Source: Atherinomorus stipes (Eukaryota; Chordata; Actinopteri; Atheriniformes; Atherinidae). From it: 64,000 nucleotides of DNA. Under the pieces are notes generated by a model, which was not told where the DNA came from, made no database searches, and saw only the letters and a list, made by a program, of their open reading frames with translations. The DNA lies in contig JALJCO010010195.1 of NCBI GenBank assembly GCA_023101725.1, positions 868,001 through 932,000 on the forward strand. Direction: 5' to 3'. Positions 43,501 through 58,500 of this stretch are shown here, one piece after another (positions within the stretch are counted from its first letter, which is position 1; every line of letters begins with the position of its first letter). Position numbers and translations under genes: made by a program.

Positions 43501-46500
43501 CTGTTTTTAACCAAAGTGACAACATAAGCCAGTATTCTATATTACGCACTCGATCCTGGATTATCTTTATTGGTCTTTCATGTTTACAGCTTGTAGAAAG
43601 TTTAGTTTTGTAGGTGTCTTGGATGGCAACTCTAGCAAAGACTTTGCAAGTGCTCATACTTGTCTATAAATTGCAATTAAGTTCAGCAACCAGCTTATGG
43701 TGTAGTTTTAATGGAGAGTAAGGTCTGGATGAACCAGCAGCATATCTAGTTGTGCTTGGAGCAAGTGAGACATAACTAGAGTACCAATGGTTTAGTGATC
43801 ATAGTAATAATAGGTGCTTTTTGAAATGCACCTATATGATTCTAGAGCCACTTGCAAATTTATGCTTTGCACATCTACACTTTTATAAGGATGCATAAAC
43901 CACGCAAACACATATATATTAAGCATAGAAACATGGAAAATGCATGAATATGTGTTTTAAAGAGAGGCTGAGAGAGAGAGAGATTGTTTTGCCTGCATGT
44001 ACATCTTTTATAATTGATTGTTAAAAGTAACACAAATGAACTCCTGGTGAGACGGTGCTCCAGATTTTCTTGTACCTTGTCAGTCTGTTGTACTTGAGAT
44101 GGAATAGGAGGAAACTCCTGCTGTGGGCTGTCACACCTGATGAATTTTTGATATTTTTTTAATATATATTTGATAGTTGGCGTTGCATCATTTGCCATAC
44201 ATGTAGAGTGACTAGTCACTGTGCTTTTCTGCAAAAATCCCGCAGCTAATAGTGCAAAGTCCCACTTTGCATTTCAGAAAAATCCATGTGTGTTGTATTA
44301 TTTTCAATGTGAAGTGTAGTGACCCATAACATAAAACATCAAACATATAGCCACTCTATTTAGCAATGATTTTTCTTTTCCAGTTGGACTGTAACTGTTC
44401 GCATTTGGACTTTAGATCTAGAAAATGACTGGCTCGGCTCTCAGTTTTGCTGCTAAATTTATCAGTGAAAGAACAATAAAAAAAAATTTCTGCTTGTCAA
44501 AAACCCTTTTTCCCTAATGAGCACATTTAGCAGATGTGTAAATAAATACCACACATGCTCAGTTTTTTTTTTTTTTTTTTTACTTTTGCTGCAGAACTTT
44601 TTCTCAACGGCAACTGATTATTTGGGACATCTGTGTTTAATTTTAGTAAAAAGTATAATAAATCCAAAACCATTAATTAATTCCAGAGGTATATTTGTAG
44701 TTATTTTCAATAAAAAGCCCATTATTTATTGATTTTGTACTTGAACTGAGAACACATCATAGTAAGAATGAAAACCCATTTTGACCAGGTTTGATGTTTT
44801 GAATTTCCTGTCACACAAGAGTAATAAACATTTTGCTGTCCATACACTCTTAAAGGTTTTCAGATGGTTCACTGGAACTGTTTTGATTTTTGTAACATGC
44901 CTGTAACATGAATCAGCTTTCATGGTTCAGTATGACACAGAGAGTCCTGCTCAAAGTCTCCCTCGCTTGCAGCCCGGCTATAACTAAATGAGCTGTAAAC
45001 ACACACATCGTGAGTTCAATCAACTGTTACTGCTACGTATGGATTGAAGTCCCAACCTCATTGGGAAGATGTCGGTCCTCCAGGCTTTTACAAGGCTTAT
45101 TGTAGAGACCCTTAAAGATTAGTGTGGCAATTGTTGTTGTGGGATCCCCGCTAAGTTCACTTCCCTGACCCCTGAGGCTCCCCTCCCCTGCTGATCCCCC
45201 TCATCTCTGAGGTCTAGTATTCGTGAGAAGAGCCCACTCCAGCTCAGTTCCAGTGGTGCCCCCCTCTGCTGAAAGGCCTTTCTCTCATTAGCATGCCCCT
45301 GGGGCTCCTTGGTCTGTTGTTGCCAAACAAACAGAGCCAAGTTCTTCTTCCCCATCTCCCTCGCTATCTTTTGTCCTGTCATCTCTCATCATCCATCTTC
45401 ACTGTCTCTGTTATTCATAACAAGTTGTTCCTCATTCTGTCCTCTTGGCTCTTATTTCTCCCTTATCAACCCTTTCATCCCCCTCTTAGATTTTGTATTT
45501 TCCTGCCTGTGCAGTTCTGTTTTTACCATTTTTGCATGATGCTTCCTCTGTTGCCTGTACCATCTCAGAGGATGTGCCGCTTCCTTGTTTAGGAAATGTA
45601 GATTTGTCCTTCTTTTATGTGCCATCTGCATGATTTAGAAGTCACCAGATGGAAGGAAGACAGCGGTCAGGGGTTGCTAATGTATGCAGTGAGAGCAGAG
45701 GGCAAATGTTGCAAATTAGAAGGTGAAGGGCTCATCTTCAACCACATACTTACTCCCCCTTTATCAGATTGAGATCAGATGAGAGGCAGTTGTGTGTCTG
45801 CTTTCTGCTCCATCATACAAAGTGTTTTTCTGTTTGCCGCAACTGAACCAGAGCTACCAAATTGCCTACACTCACCATACATCTTTCCCTGGATTTGTAT
45901 TAGTGGAGCTATTTGAGATTTCTGAGCCTGTTAGGGGAGACTGGGCTGAAACTTAAACCCACAAATCCAGTGCAAATAGAATAAGTTAACTTTTTAGTCT
46001 GGGGACTCACGAAGTTCAACAAATTCCCCTAACAAAATTTCTGTTTCTTGGAAAAGACTGTGATATACTGCACAGTGAAGCAGTGCCCTCATGAAATGAG
46101 ATAACCTGATTGAACATGAAGGTAAGATTAGAGGGAGAAAGCAGACACGTGGGAAGGAGTGAGTAAAAGAGGGAGAAATCGAGGGGAGAGTGGGAGAATT
46201 TGCTGAAAGAGAGCATTTTTGCTTCGTGGAAGAAAAACAACCATGGAAACTCCATCAGAGGAAATCCAAGACTAGAGGCAGGACAAAAGGGGTACCAATG
46301 AGTACTTTCAAAGAGCCGATTCTGCCCTTTTCAACATTGTGTTTACTAAGGATTTAACATATTCTAGTCTGCTTGGTTTCATTTCCTCACAGTTTAGCAG
46401 GTGTTCCTCAAAGAGAAACTTTTAATGTTAGAATTGATGGTTTCGATGTTCATATAGTAAGTTTTCATTTCATTTTCAGTTTGAGCATCATCACTTGTGC

Positions 46501-49500
46501 TGATTTGTCATAATTATGATGCTTTGTGTGCATTGCGCTTGTTTTTATTATATAATTTGATTGAGGCTGGGGAATGCTTTTTATTCTTGGAGCAGGAGGT
46601 ATGTTGTATTCAGGTGTTGGTCATGTCACTTCTAAAGGCAACTGAGCCTATTGCAGAGGCAAAAGCAGATCAGTCAAACAGTTAATCTGAGATGCTCTTT
46701 GATAGGAAGCAAAAGATGAATAAAAGGAATGGGAAGAGCAAGGACAAAGACAGAAGAACCAAGCATCATCAAAATACAGCCACAATGAGAGGGGGTTATA
46801 TAACGTTATTTATTTCTGCACTAAAAAGTCTTAAAACTGCGTTATCAATATTAGGCTATGCATTTCATCAAATCACATTTTCCATAAAGTTCCCCATATG
46901 TCAAAATCCAGTTTTATTTTTTATTTATTTATTTTTTTTAAGACCGAAGATAGTTGATTTATTGATACATTTTTATTTTCAAATAACTTACTTCACTGTA
47001 TGATGAGTAGCTCATGTTAGGTTAATGTTAGCTAGCAATAAACAATCATTTTATTTGTTACAACCAAGTCAAACTGGCTCATAATGTTTAGTTTTGGACA
47101 GTTATTGAAGTATTTACTAGAACATTGCTTGGTCACCAATGACTAAATTTATCACAAAGTAGTTGTGTGGCTAACTGATTCATTTAATGATAAGTTAGAA
47201 AGCTATTTCAGGATGTAATCTACATTTTTATTGTTTTGATTCAGACCTCTTTTTGTGTGAAAAATAAAATGCATTTAACTCTTTAATCACTTTCCTGCTG
47301 TAATCAGCAAGAAGAAACAATTTTCTTTTATTTGATCTGATACAGACTAAGCCGGCTCTTTTTCAAACGGAGATTAAAGTATGTGTGCCTGACATTCAGT
47401 AGATATGGGTCCTACTTCTTTTAGATTTCTGATACAATTCTGGTAAGACAGTTGTCAGTAAAGCACGGTGACTAAGGCTTTGCTCCTTTGCTCAGAGTTC
47501 AGGTTCTGTTCCACCATTCCTGAGCCATTTTTGCTAGTCAAACAGTCCCACTATCCTACTGGGAGAAACAACCATGAGGGAGTGCCCTTCCCATGAAGGG
47601 GTGTGCTCGGTCTGCATCAATGCTTGGGCTAGTTGGTGCATCAAAGTAAATCTTCATTCCCATTCTTTATGCATCGACTTGATTTTCCACCCATTCCACC
47701 TTTCTCCAGGTGCATTTTAACAATACAATAAAAATGTTTTGTAAGTGGTCATAATGTCATGGTTGAATTGTGTTATTCTTTCAGTATTTTTTGGTGATAT
47801 GTCTTTTATAAAAGTTATAGAAAGTGAAAAGACAACGGCATTGGCGAATAACAACCAGTAGCAAAGAGGAGGAAAATTTCCAGTAAATTTCCAGAAGCTT
47901 TCCATAGGAAGTTGAGCTGAAGTCCAGTCCTCGAGAGCTACTATCCTGCACGTTTTGGTTGCATCCTTTCTTAAACACAGGCCGTAACTTCAATACAGGC
48001 TGTTACCAGGCCTCTGCAGAGCTGAATGACATGTGCATGAGGGGATTAACCATTTATTCAGGTTTGTTGGAGAGGGTATGCTGTAAAAATTGCAGTAGCT
48101 CACGAGGACTGGACTTTGGCACCCCTGTTCTACAGGAATTAGGGGAATTGATGGGAGTTGTTGGGGATTCACAGGAATTAAAAAGGGCTTTATAGGAATT
48201 GAAAAGGGCTGCATGGTGGCATGGTGTAGCATCACAGTAAGAAAGTTGCTAGGTCATGCCTCGGCTGGGGAGGGGTTCAAACAGTTCCAACAGTGGCCTT
48301 CCTGTGTGGAGTTTGCATGCTCCCCCTGTGGGTTCTCTCCGGGTATTTCTTCCCTTTGTCCAAAGACGTGCATGTTAGGTGGATTGGTAACTCAAAATTG
48401 CCCCCAGGAGTGAATGTGAGTGTGCTTGTTCGTCTCGCTCTGTGTTGGTCCTGCAACAGACTGGCGACCCTCTCGCCTGATAATAGCTGGGACCTTGAAT
48501 TGGACAAGAAAATGAATCGGTGAATGAATTGTAGGAATTAACTGGAATTTGAGGATAATTTTAACAAACTGTATCATATCCTTTTATGTGTGGGGTTTGC
48601 ATGTTCTCCCCATGTGTTCTATCCAATCAGTCTGGCTTCCTCCTACTGTCCAAAAACATGCATGTTCGCAGGAAACGTTCAGATTTAAAAAGATGTCTTT
48701 AGCAGTAAATGTATATGATATATTTACCCCGTAATATTAACAAAACCTATGTAGTGTTCAAGCTCAAGTGTAACCTCTGTACTCCAGTGTTGAAGGAATC
48801 ATCAGTGCATGTGATGGAGGAATGCACTGTACATGCAGGGGGTGTGGCCTCAAGAGCATGTGTAAAGCAGTGTACCATCTGCATGTGATTGAATAGCACA
48901 GATATTGTCACACTTATGCCAAGATTATCCTTCAATATATTTTCCTCGGCTATATTTAAGTTCTCTGTAAAGGGAATAAACCTTTAATTTAGTAAATTTC
49001 CAGTTAATTCCCATATATTCCTGTTAATTCACATGGAAAGTTTCCAACTTTGAAAATTCCCAGAATTTTGCTACCCTATGTTCACCTGACTGGACTCTGT
49101 AAAAAGACCCAACTCTTTATGATCATGGCTTATGAGTAGAATTGACTTTACTGTATTTCATCCGTTGTTTACTTAACATCACAATAGTCATGTGTATTAT
49201 TATTACTATTGATCCTGGATGCACATTAAGTCATATGCTATTAAACGCGCCATTGCCTCTTATCTTACTGACATGCATGCCTCCCACAGGCCAATGACTA
49301 TCATACACAGCCACGATTAGCCACAGTCGAGATGTCAGTTTGACTTTTAGTTTAAAAACTTTGCAGACTCAGATTTCCCTCAATCCTTGAGACCTGTCAT
49401 TATAGCCTTTATAGCACATTTAAGTATCTTTCCCCTCAGCAGAGTGTGTGGAAAATGAGTCTCATAAACATGCTGGCAGCTTGCCTCAATGGAGCAACAA

Positions 49501-52500
49501 ACAACAATACTTAGCATTAGCTGTAAATAGGCACATCTGTTAGCAATGAGCCTAGTTTTCAGATTTGGAGCTGGATGGTGTTTAAATGAAGCTGGAGGCC
49601 ATGCAGACTGTTGTTGAGCACTAAGCGAAAAGAGAGCTGCAATGTCTTCATCCTAAATTGTGTGTTGACTGTTTGACAATCACAGATGCTTTTCCATATG
49701 ATAATATGAAGCTTGGATTTGTGTGTGCTCCATGTGATTGTTTGTTTGGAAAGGTGCGTCTGTGTTTTAGTCTGCGATGAATGCCAGATTCAACAGTTTG
49801 TTTCAGAAACCTACTGCTCACTCAATCTCATTTTTGTTGATCCTTCTCACAGCAGTCATGGAACAAACTGTAGACATTTTCCATTTTCTGGAAAGCCTCC
49901 ACTTGAGTAATCAAGTTATTGTGTTGATGGGCTGCATTTTTGTGATGTCTGAAGAGGCACGGCTAGCTGCAGGGATTGGGGGGAGAGTCTGAGCAAGTTG
50001 TGGTGATGCATGTTTGTACTAACCTGTTTGGTTGGACAGGGACAAATATTTGCAGCTGGGAGAATTTCACATAAGAAGATTGTCACAACTGCCATAAAGA
50101 GCAAAAACAAAACCTTAATCATAGTTGTTTTCTCCTTTTTAACTTGCTTTTTCCTCCTTTTATAATTGTTTTTTAGCCTTTTTTCGGTTTGGTTGCCCTG
50201 TCTTCAGACCTTTTTCTTGCCGTGCCTTTGTCCGCTTCGGTTCTCTACTTGAGTTCGCCTGCATCTCGTGTTGGGAGGAAACACTCTCATTCACACTCTG
50301 CAGATTTGACAAACAGGATCCTCCTGGAGTGTTAAAAGGCTGTTATGGGCCATTGTGGCTACACTGTGCGCAGTGCTGGAGGGGCACACAGGATGAAGCT
50401 CAGTGGTGGGCTTGTCCTGGGCCTCCAGCCTGTGGGCCGGAAGAGCAGAGTCGTGGCTCACTGCTATTCTGAATGGCCCCTGAGAGTCCAGTGTGATGGA
50501 CAGTCTGAGGCTGCACACACTGGCCCTTTGTATCAAGCCTTCTTGGACTCGCTTTCTGTTTCATTTTTTTACTCTCTCTTTCACACAATGTCACACACTC
50601 ACTTTCACACGCACTTTTTTTTTTCTTTGACACAAGTGTCTTTTTTTTTTTCCCTTTCGCTCCTCGTGATGCCGATGTGGCAACTTCAGTTTCTGCTGTA
50701 ACAGGTCAGATATTGTCATGACTAACAGTTGGTAACTTGTCTGTGTTCTTTGCGCTCCCTCCATTCTCCTTTCATTCATGTTGTGTTATAAGAAGATGGT
50801 GCAGAGTCTCTTGAGGTGGCCAGAGGTCTGACCGGAGAGTATTAGTCAGGGACTGGGAGCATGTGAAAGTCATCAGAGGGTCCAATGTGATCTTCATTTA
50901 TGCCTCTCTGTTCAGAGAAAGCTGGCGGTTCTTTCTTTTCATAGTCATCTGGGGAAAAAAAAAAAAAACATCATAAAATGGAAAGATAATTTCTCAGTCT
51001 TTTCTGCAAAAACAATCTGTTTATTTTTATGTTGGATTAATAGATTAATAGGAAAATCATAATTTATGCTTTTAGCAATTTTTGGATCCCTGATTACACA
51101 TGGAAACAAATGAGTAATGTATTCTGCAGGATTAGTGTACCATAAGCCTCTTGTTTAATTGGATTCAACAGCTTCAACAGAGCTGTCCTCTGTAATGTAA
51201 AGTGACAGTTTGCTCAAACGCCTGTGTCTTTTATAACTGGCAGTGACACTTTGTGAATTTCTTTATGAGAAGGGATGTTACTAGAGCTCTTTAGACATTT
51301 TGGGACATGTTTGGAACTTCTGTTGCAGAAATTAAAACAAGACAGATGATTTCTTTTTGTTTTATGTCCAGTAAATATGTTGTAACTGTTTTCAAATAAC
51401 TCCAGCTCACATTTTTGAGGTAAATGAATAATGTCATTCATTTGATTTGAGTTAAGGGCTGCTTTTTAAATGTTTCTTGTCTTTACCCTGTTTGTAATCT
51501 TAGCTCATTGTAAAGAATTTTCAAGGTGATGTGACGATACCACATGCGTCTGAGACATGAACCACCCCCTCTGCTTTTAAGAGATGGGTGAATCTTTATC
51601 CAACTGACATCATATGAAGATAAACACCAACAGCTTCTGTATTCAAATGGCTCTTTCTGTTGAACCTCATTACCACATGATGCACCTGCTAAATGGCATT
51701 CACAGTGTGTTCACTTTGCAGAAGATAAGCAATATTAGGGTTAGATAAATATTACTTTGAGGTGAGTTTTTCGCTGTGAAGTAGATGGATCATATTATGA
51801 AGTGGGTGCAATGTGAAGTGTCTCAGACTGCAGATAGAAACTCCTCCCAATATTCCCTTCTATGATTACTTATGGGGAGACACGACAGGCAAAAACCCCG
51901 TTTTTTCATCACCTGGTCAATTTTGAGATTTTCGTTTTTTTGCCCCCTCCTTCAACATGTTTTCTTTCAGACTAGTGTAAAAAAAACATCCAGAATAAAC
52001 ATTTTAGGGGTTTATTTCATGATTCTTTGTCTGATGCACCCAAATCCCATCAAAATGCAGCTAAAGTTGCTGTTTTCTCAAAATGAGTTTTTTCTCTTAC
52101 TCTGGGGTAAAGAATTTCCAGGAGCACTCCATTTCAGGAGCACTTATAGAAACCAAACTTTCAAGTGTTGCTCTTGACTGTATTCTTAAAGTTTTTGCTG
52201 AAGGATTTTTTGATATCTCATTCACAGCCTATTTTTATAGAACATTTCATCCCAAAAATATGCCAAAAAAAAATTAGTTTTTCTGGTTGTTGACAGTATA
52301 TTTTATGAAATGATCTATAGAGATATCCAAAATTCCCTCTGTAAGAACTTTATGCTTTAATATGTGAACAAAATTCAACAGGAACTTTGAACCTGGCTTA
52401 ATACAGTGTTTAGATTTTTTTCCCTAGAAATGTACGCAAATTTGCACATTTTTGGCTATAAAACACCTCATTTGCATATTTAAACATAAAATTTCAGAAA

Positions 52501-55500
52501 ACTTAATGTAAAATAATAGCTCTAATGTGAAGAATAAACCAGGAAAGTTTCATGGTGATACCAGTTAGTTAAAATTTTTTATCCTATTTGCCTGTAGTGT
52601 CGCGCCCATAGGTCGCGCCTTAAAAAAAACTTAAGGAAGCAGTACTTGAATGGTGTGCAGAAGCGCTGCACAATAAATTGAAAGTGTATCATTATTGACA
52701 TGTACAATCTCAATATTGCAAAATACTGCTTGAATTGCAGTTATTGGTGGGCTTTAGACCTTTGTAACATTTTGCAGGCTTTTAGACTTGGAATGGTAGG
52801 ACAGTCACAGGTTGTTAATAAATTCTGCTTTCCTCTTGCAAGAAGAAAGTGTTCTACTACTACCCAGGTGGAGAGGAGGAACAGGAGATTAACATCATAC
52901 ACTGAAGTCATGACAGTCTTTAAATCATTTCCTAATATTCTGCAGCCCTCATTTTAGCAGTCTTTACAAAGTTTCACCATTAAAACAAGGTATGTTTGTG
53001 AATACTGGATGATGTTTGCAAGTGTTCATAATTTACATCACTTATTTATCAAGTGATCAAATAATTATTGGCTATGCATATATTTTAGAATTGGAATTTT
53101 TAATAGATGGAAAAAGAAAAACTAACAAAAAGAGGGCTGTAGTGGTGCTCAAAGTTGGATGTTGTGCTTTCCTTGTTTTTAAGTTACGTTTTCCAGCATT
53201 TAGGATGAGCTGAATGCATCGATTTTATTCTTTCATATTGAAGCTTAACAAACAAAGTTGCATCAGGTTGATCTTGATACTAAAGTTTATCGCAGTATTT
53301 CTCAAAATGAGATTGAATTAATTCAAGTGATTCCACCCAGAGAGAGAAAAACAAACACACAAAAGGACACGTGATATTGCATAGAATGCAGTTCACATGA
53401 AATCCCAGCTCTCCACTAATAAAATCTCTGTTTACTTGGGTGCAGATTGCTGATCCTGACTACTGTGCAGGACTTCTTAACAGCTGTGTTAGTTGTCCCC
53501 CGTCTTCTCTTAGGGCAAAAGGTTTTTATTGAACCTCTTTGTAAAGAGTCGTGGTCCTGATGCTGCAAAAGCACATCAGCAGGTCGATACTTGGACAGCC
53601 AGAACGGAGCTATACTAACCTGGCAACATGACTAGGCCAGCTGTGAGAAGACCATCCTGGATTTATTGAATTATCAGTTGTAACACTCAACAAAACTGAT
53701 TCACTTTTCATGCACAGAAAGACATGTGAAAGCAGCATTCTCCCCGAGGATGGATGGATACTTCAAAAGAAGTTCAGTCTACCATGTTTTATACATTTAA
53801 TCCTTTTTGAATTTTCAGGTCAGATGATGAATGCTTGCTCCCATGATAATATCTGGCATCCAGCACTGAGCCTAAGGGCTCTGAATAGTTGCTGTGATGG
53901 GATTTAAACGCATTTAAAAGCAGTTGAAAATCATACGGATGCTTTCAAAAGTGGACATTGTGATGATTTTTCCTCTGTGACATGTCATTTTATTGCACAA
54001 TAACAAATGTGGCTGTTGCTACATCTTTCATTTAATCAGGCAATAAATGTAAAGTCTAACCACACTTACCACATGGAAACATTACTGCACATATTGCCAA
54101 GGAAGAAAGCTGTATGCTTGTGTAAACAGTCCTTGACAGTCTTGAACAGTGAAAGTGAGCTGACTTAAAGCTACTATCTCATACTGGATCAGAGCTACCT
54201 GACAGCACCATCTTTAACTAAAGCAGCTCTTCCTTTAAATGGACTGTATTTACTTTACAGCCAGGCTCAATATCCTGTGGAGCTCTGTGATCTCCACTCT
54301 CCCTCCCTGATGTGCTCGTTTGGAGATATGTGGGCTGCTGCTGAAGTTAGCAACTCTGCTGCGGGCACACTCATTGAGTTGTGGTTAACACGCTGCCATG
54401 GCAACTCCTATTCACCAACCGTGGGATAGAAAGCTTTTTATCTCCCAGTACTGCACAAACAGTCAGGATGAGGCCTCTAACTGCAAATGTATTGGTCCAG
54501 CAGCAGTATATCTGTTTTTATCTGTTAATTTTCTTCATCGAGGGAAAAAGTACAAACACAGATGAACTTTGAGGCTCCTCACCTCATGAAAGAGGCAAGC
54601 AAGTAGAGCAGATTTGTAGTTTTCAACCCGAGAATCTTACACTCTCTCTTTTTCCTGCTTACTTTTAACATCCTGAATGGTAGAAATCAAAAGATGGCAT
54701 CCGAAGCTCCTGGTATGGAAAAGTGTGCGCATATGATTTAGCTTTCCCACCTCAACAAAACCTTGAAATGATAACATCTTAAGGAAATTGTGGAAAGCAA
54801 GGCACAGTCAGGAAAGCAAACTTTATTCTCTACTCTCAAATGAGGCTGGATGAAGTTGGGTGAAGCTGGCACTTGACATTTACGAGGTTTTCGTGGTGCA
54901 CTGGAGTGTTTTTGTTATTGTGGGGATTTGCTGCATGCTTCAGATGTTCTTCATCAAAACAAGCACTACTGGCACGAAAGATGTCACGTGATGGAAACAA
55001 AAAGATAGTTGACAGAGATTTAGGATCCATATTGAATGATGCAGACATGAAAAAAGTTTATACTGATTTTGGCTAGACAAAAAAAAAAGGTCAAAATGTG
55101 GTCAGTGTTATTGATTTATTACTGTACATCTACCGACTTCTAATGGAGAATTGTGTAAAAATGATCAAGTTTATAAAAAAAAAATACAGCCTCTGATACA
55201 ATGTGCAGAACTTTGACCATCACATCCTGAGTTGGTTTGAATTGCAAAACTTTAACATTGGAAGCTCCAAAGCCAAAACAATGAACCTTAAAAGGCCTAA
55301 ACTTTTCTGTAAAACTGAAGGAATCTAAAATTGGCTGTTAGGGTTAGACATTTCTCTTTACTCACAGTCATGTGACCCATTGAGAATATTAAAATGTAGC
55401 CTACAGCTACTTTAAATACTCCATGTAATGCAGTAGGTGGTAGACCTAAAACATAAACAGGCATTGACCTGGTTGTCCTATGACATCCTGCCAGACACAT

Positions 55501-58500
55501 GTGGGTCTGATTGGAAACACACTGCGGCTTGTTTACTTGTGCCCACAGACAGTGCATTGTGCTGAATGGCTCCATTTTGAAGCCATAAGAACACATTGGA
55601 TGAGACAGGCCCATCTGGGTCACTTCCCTCCCCTCATGGTAAGCTGCCATAGATTTCCATTACAGCTTGGCAGACACCCACTGCTCTGACCTGCTGGACA
55701 GCCATTAGTGGCCTTTAAGTGTGGTGATAAATTGTCACATGAAACATAAAGGCAGTGTAGACTTTAAAGCCTTGAGGGGAACACAGGAAGCTGGATCCAT
55801 CGGAGCTTTACGTTGGAGAAGTTTGGAAAGGAAGAACACTTCATCAAGTGTGATGCAGACAAATTTTTCTGTTGAAACATGGTCCGTTTTATGTTCACAT
55901 CATTTAACCTTGTGGCATTTTAAAGTTAAACATTGAAGTATAAACATAATTTTATGGTTTCGAGTTGTAGTTGACACTTCTCTCCCCCCTTTTTTTGCGC
56001 AGGTTGCTTTGAGTGCTGCATTAAATGTTTAGGTGGAGTGCCCTATGCGTCGCTGGTAGCTACCATCCTCTGCTTCTCTGGCGTCGCCCTGTTCTGTGGA
56101 TGTGGCCATGTGGCTCTCACTGGCACCATGACCATCCTGGAAGCCCACTTCTCCAAGGTCACGACCGATCACGCCATGCTTACTGATGTGTAAGTCACCT
56201 CATGCGCCACATAAATTGCACATGACTTGCTTTAAGGCTCGTCTGAGACGGAGAAACACAATAGATAAGAAAGAGATCATGGTAAACTCTTTAATGTCAT
56301 AATAGGACCCATTACCCAATGTACTCAATGGAAAATGTGCTCTTTGGTATCCATCACAATAAAGACAAGTCTAAACTTTATACTGATAACTCTTAATGAG
56401 ACGGACTTTATGTTGGCTATTTTTAGCTGGCCATGTCTCTTATGTTCATCTCATCCTTTAGAACAGACCTAATATGGATGGTTTATCTTTTGCAGCACTT
56501 CCATTAGTCCAAACAATGAAAGATGAACGACTTTAGTCAGGGCTGCACATGTGTTTTATGTTGAGGTGGATTTGAAGTGCACTGTTTAATTTAAGGTGTC
56601 CAATGAGGCAGTTTGTCTTTTAGTGGATGACTTCCAGAAACATGCATCACCTGTTATCTCCACATTTGGACTTGAATCCCTCTTGACTCTTTTGAGAAGT
56701 GTTGACATTAACCATAATACAGCCATCTGTTTACGATTAACCAAGCCAGGTTTCTGTTTTAAGGGTTGTACGAAAAACGAAATGCCTTATACATCCATTT
56801 TCCACAGCAAACAGTAGTACACCGTGACAGTATGACGGTATAGCGGACGTTTTTAAAGGTTCTCTCCGGCTGTGTTGCTGGAGATGAAGGCTGTTTTCAA
56901 TCTCTTGCAGCTTCACCTGCACAACAAAGCCTAACTGTGACATTGCTCCTTAACAGAATACAGCTGATGCAGTATGTCATCTACGGCATTGCTTCGTTTT
57001 TCTTCCTGTATGGAATCATTCTGCTCGCTGAGGGCTTCTATACAACTAGTGCCGTCAAGGAACTGCACAGCGAGTTCAAGACCACCATCTGTGGACGCTG
57101 CATCAGCGGAATGGTATGTTAACAAAACCACACTAATGTGTCGCACCTGATTCTTTTTATTTGTGTATTTATTTTCCACAGGAAAATAGAAAATGCTAAT
57201 CTTTCTATGAAAAGAGCTTATAAAAACTGAGTTTGATGCTATCTGTGCCCTCAGTTTGTGTTCCTTACATACATCCTGGGTGTGGCCTGGCTTGGTGTGT
57301 TTGGCTTCTCTGCTGTCCCCGTCTTCCTTTTCTACAACATGTGGTCTACCTGTAACGCCATGAGGTCACCAATGGCAAACCTCACAAACATCGAGTCCAT
57401 CTGCGTGGATGTTCGTCAATATGGTAGGAGAACTCTGTCCAACAACACCTTGTTTTGCGCTATAAGCACATTTTCTGTATTTCAGTCAAGTAATTGACAT
57501 CTGAGTCATTTTAAAAGGCCCAAAAAGGAAAATAAATGACACTACCTAGTTTAAAAAAACATCACCACCTGGATTTAAACCAAATCAAACCAGACTTTAT
57601 TTATAAAGCCCTTTTCATACATTAAAAACATTGCATAAAGTGCTCTACATCCCCTCAACCCACCACAATGCACACATGATCATTTAACCAAGTAAAGGAC
57701 CTGGGGTCTATATGCCCCCACAAAAATAAGGTCAGCTGACTTACTAAGGAGAATGTACTGCAAGTTTTCCACATCACTTAATGTTTTTCTTTGATGATGG
57801 AACAAGCCATCCATGGTTATCCATGATAACTCCTCAGGCTCATATAGAAGAAGAGTATTCTATATCTTTGGGATGTGCTGGAGAAGACACATGAATGCAG
57901 CTCTGGGTGGTAAATAAACGTGACTTTGCATAATCTTTTCAAAATAAATCTAAGCAAATTGAATAGAAATATTTCTGCATCTTGTAAAATATACGAAGAG
58001 AAACATTTTTAAGAGGACAATCTGTGGTGTGAATGGTAAAAAGTATGTGTTGTGCTTTTCTGTAAGGAGAAATTGGACAAAAGGTCTCTGGAAATGCACT
58101 GCTACATAATCCTGAAATAAATATCCAAAAAACCTCTTCACTTCAGATAACTTTACCATTTGAAAGAGAAACAGACAATAATGATGTAGCAGAGGCCAAC
58201 ACACTTTCAGTCTCTGTATGTTAGTCTCTAAATCAAGTTGTTGGATGCTGCTTCCCATGTTTTTAATCTTTCATTAGATCCTGCCAAAATGGTAAATCCT
58301 TCTTTTACATCCCATGTTGACAACACAGACGTTTCATGATAATTTGAGGTCCCGAAGTCTAAACTGAAATAAGCCTGTTGACATTTAGCAGCTATTTTTT
58401 TTTTTAAGGCTGCAACGTGCAGGCTGTGAAGATAAAGGTACTGTCGTGCGTGAAGTCGGTGGGATGCCTTGTTCAATCTTTAAAATGTCATCATATACAG

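Larger units (their letters stand above)
47862..49080. repeat. composite of interspersed repeats (nested)
   Basis: The outer pieces (GGAAAATTTCCAGTAAATTT near 47870 and GTTTCCAACTTTGAAAATTC near 49040) look like the two ends of one common fish repeat. Between them are an inverted-repeat type element (47915-48130: AGTCCAGTCCTCGAGAGCTA on the left, TAGCTCACGAGGACTGGACT on the right) and a tRNA-SINE-like repeat (48200-48530). Order suggests later insertions into an older element. Confidence 0.55.
31591..56002 (+). other. gpm6b: gpm6b intron 1 (24.4 kb)
   Basis: A very long first intron is typical of this gene. It holds several repeats (listed separately), poly-T tracts (38343-38363, 41678-41698, 44563-44581) and no recognised coding exon. 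Frames of about 100-119 codons (35646-35987, 43875-44234, 45293-45592, 50345-50701) lack domains and are treated as chance. Confidence 0.8.

Noticed and set aside
50345..50701. 118-codon plus-strand frame with antisense partner frames
   Set aside because: Inside gpm6b intron 1, ends in poly-T and CA tracts, no domain; both strands are open because stops are rare in the GC-richer sequence.
54873..55076. 67-codon plus-strand frame with a soluble, charged C-terminal half
   Set aside because: No family match, weak start context and no splice sites; isolated in the intron.
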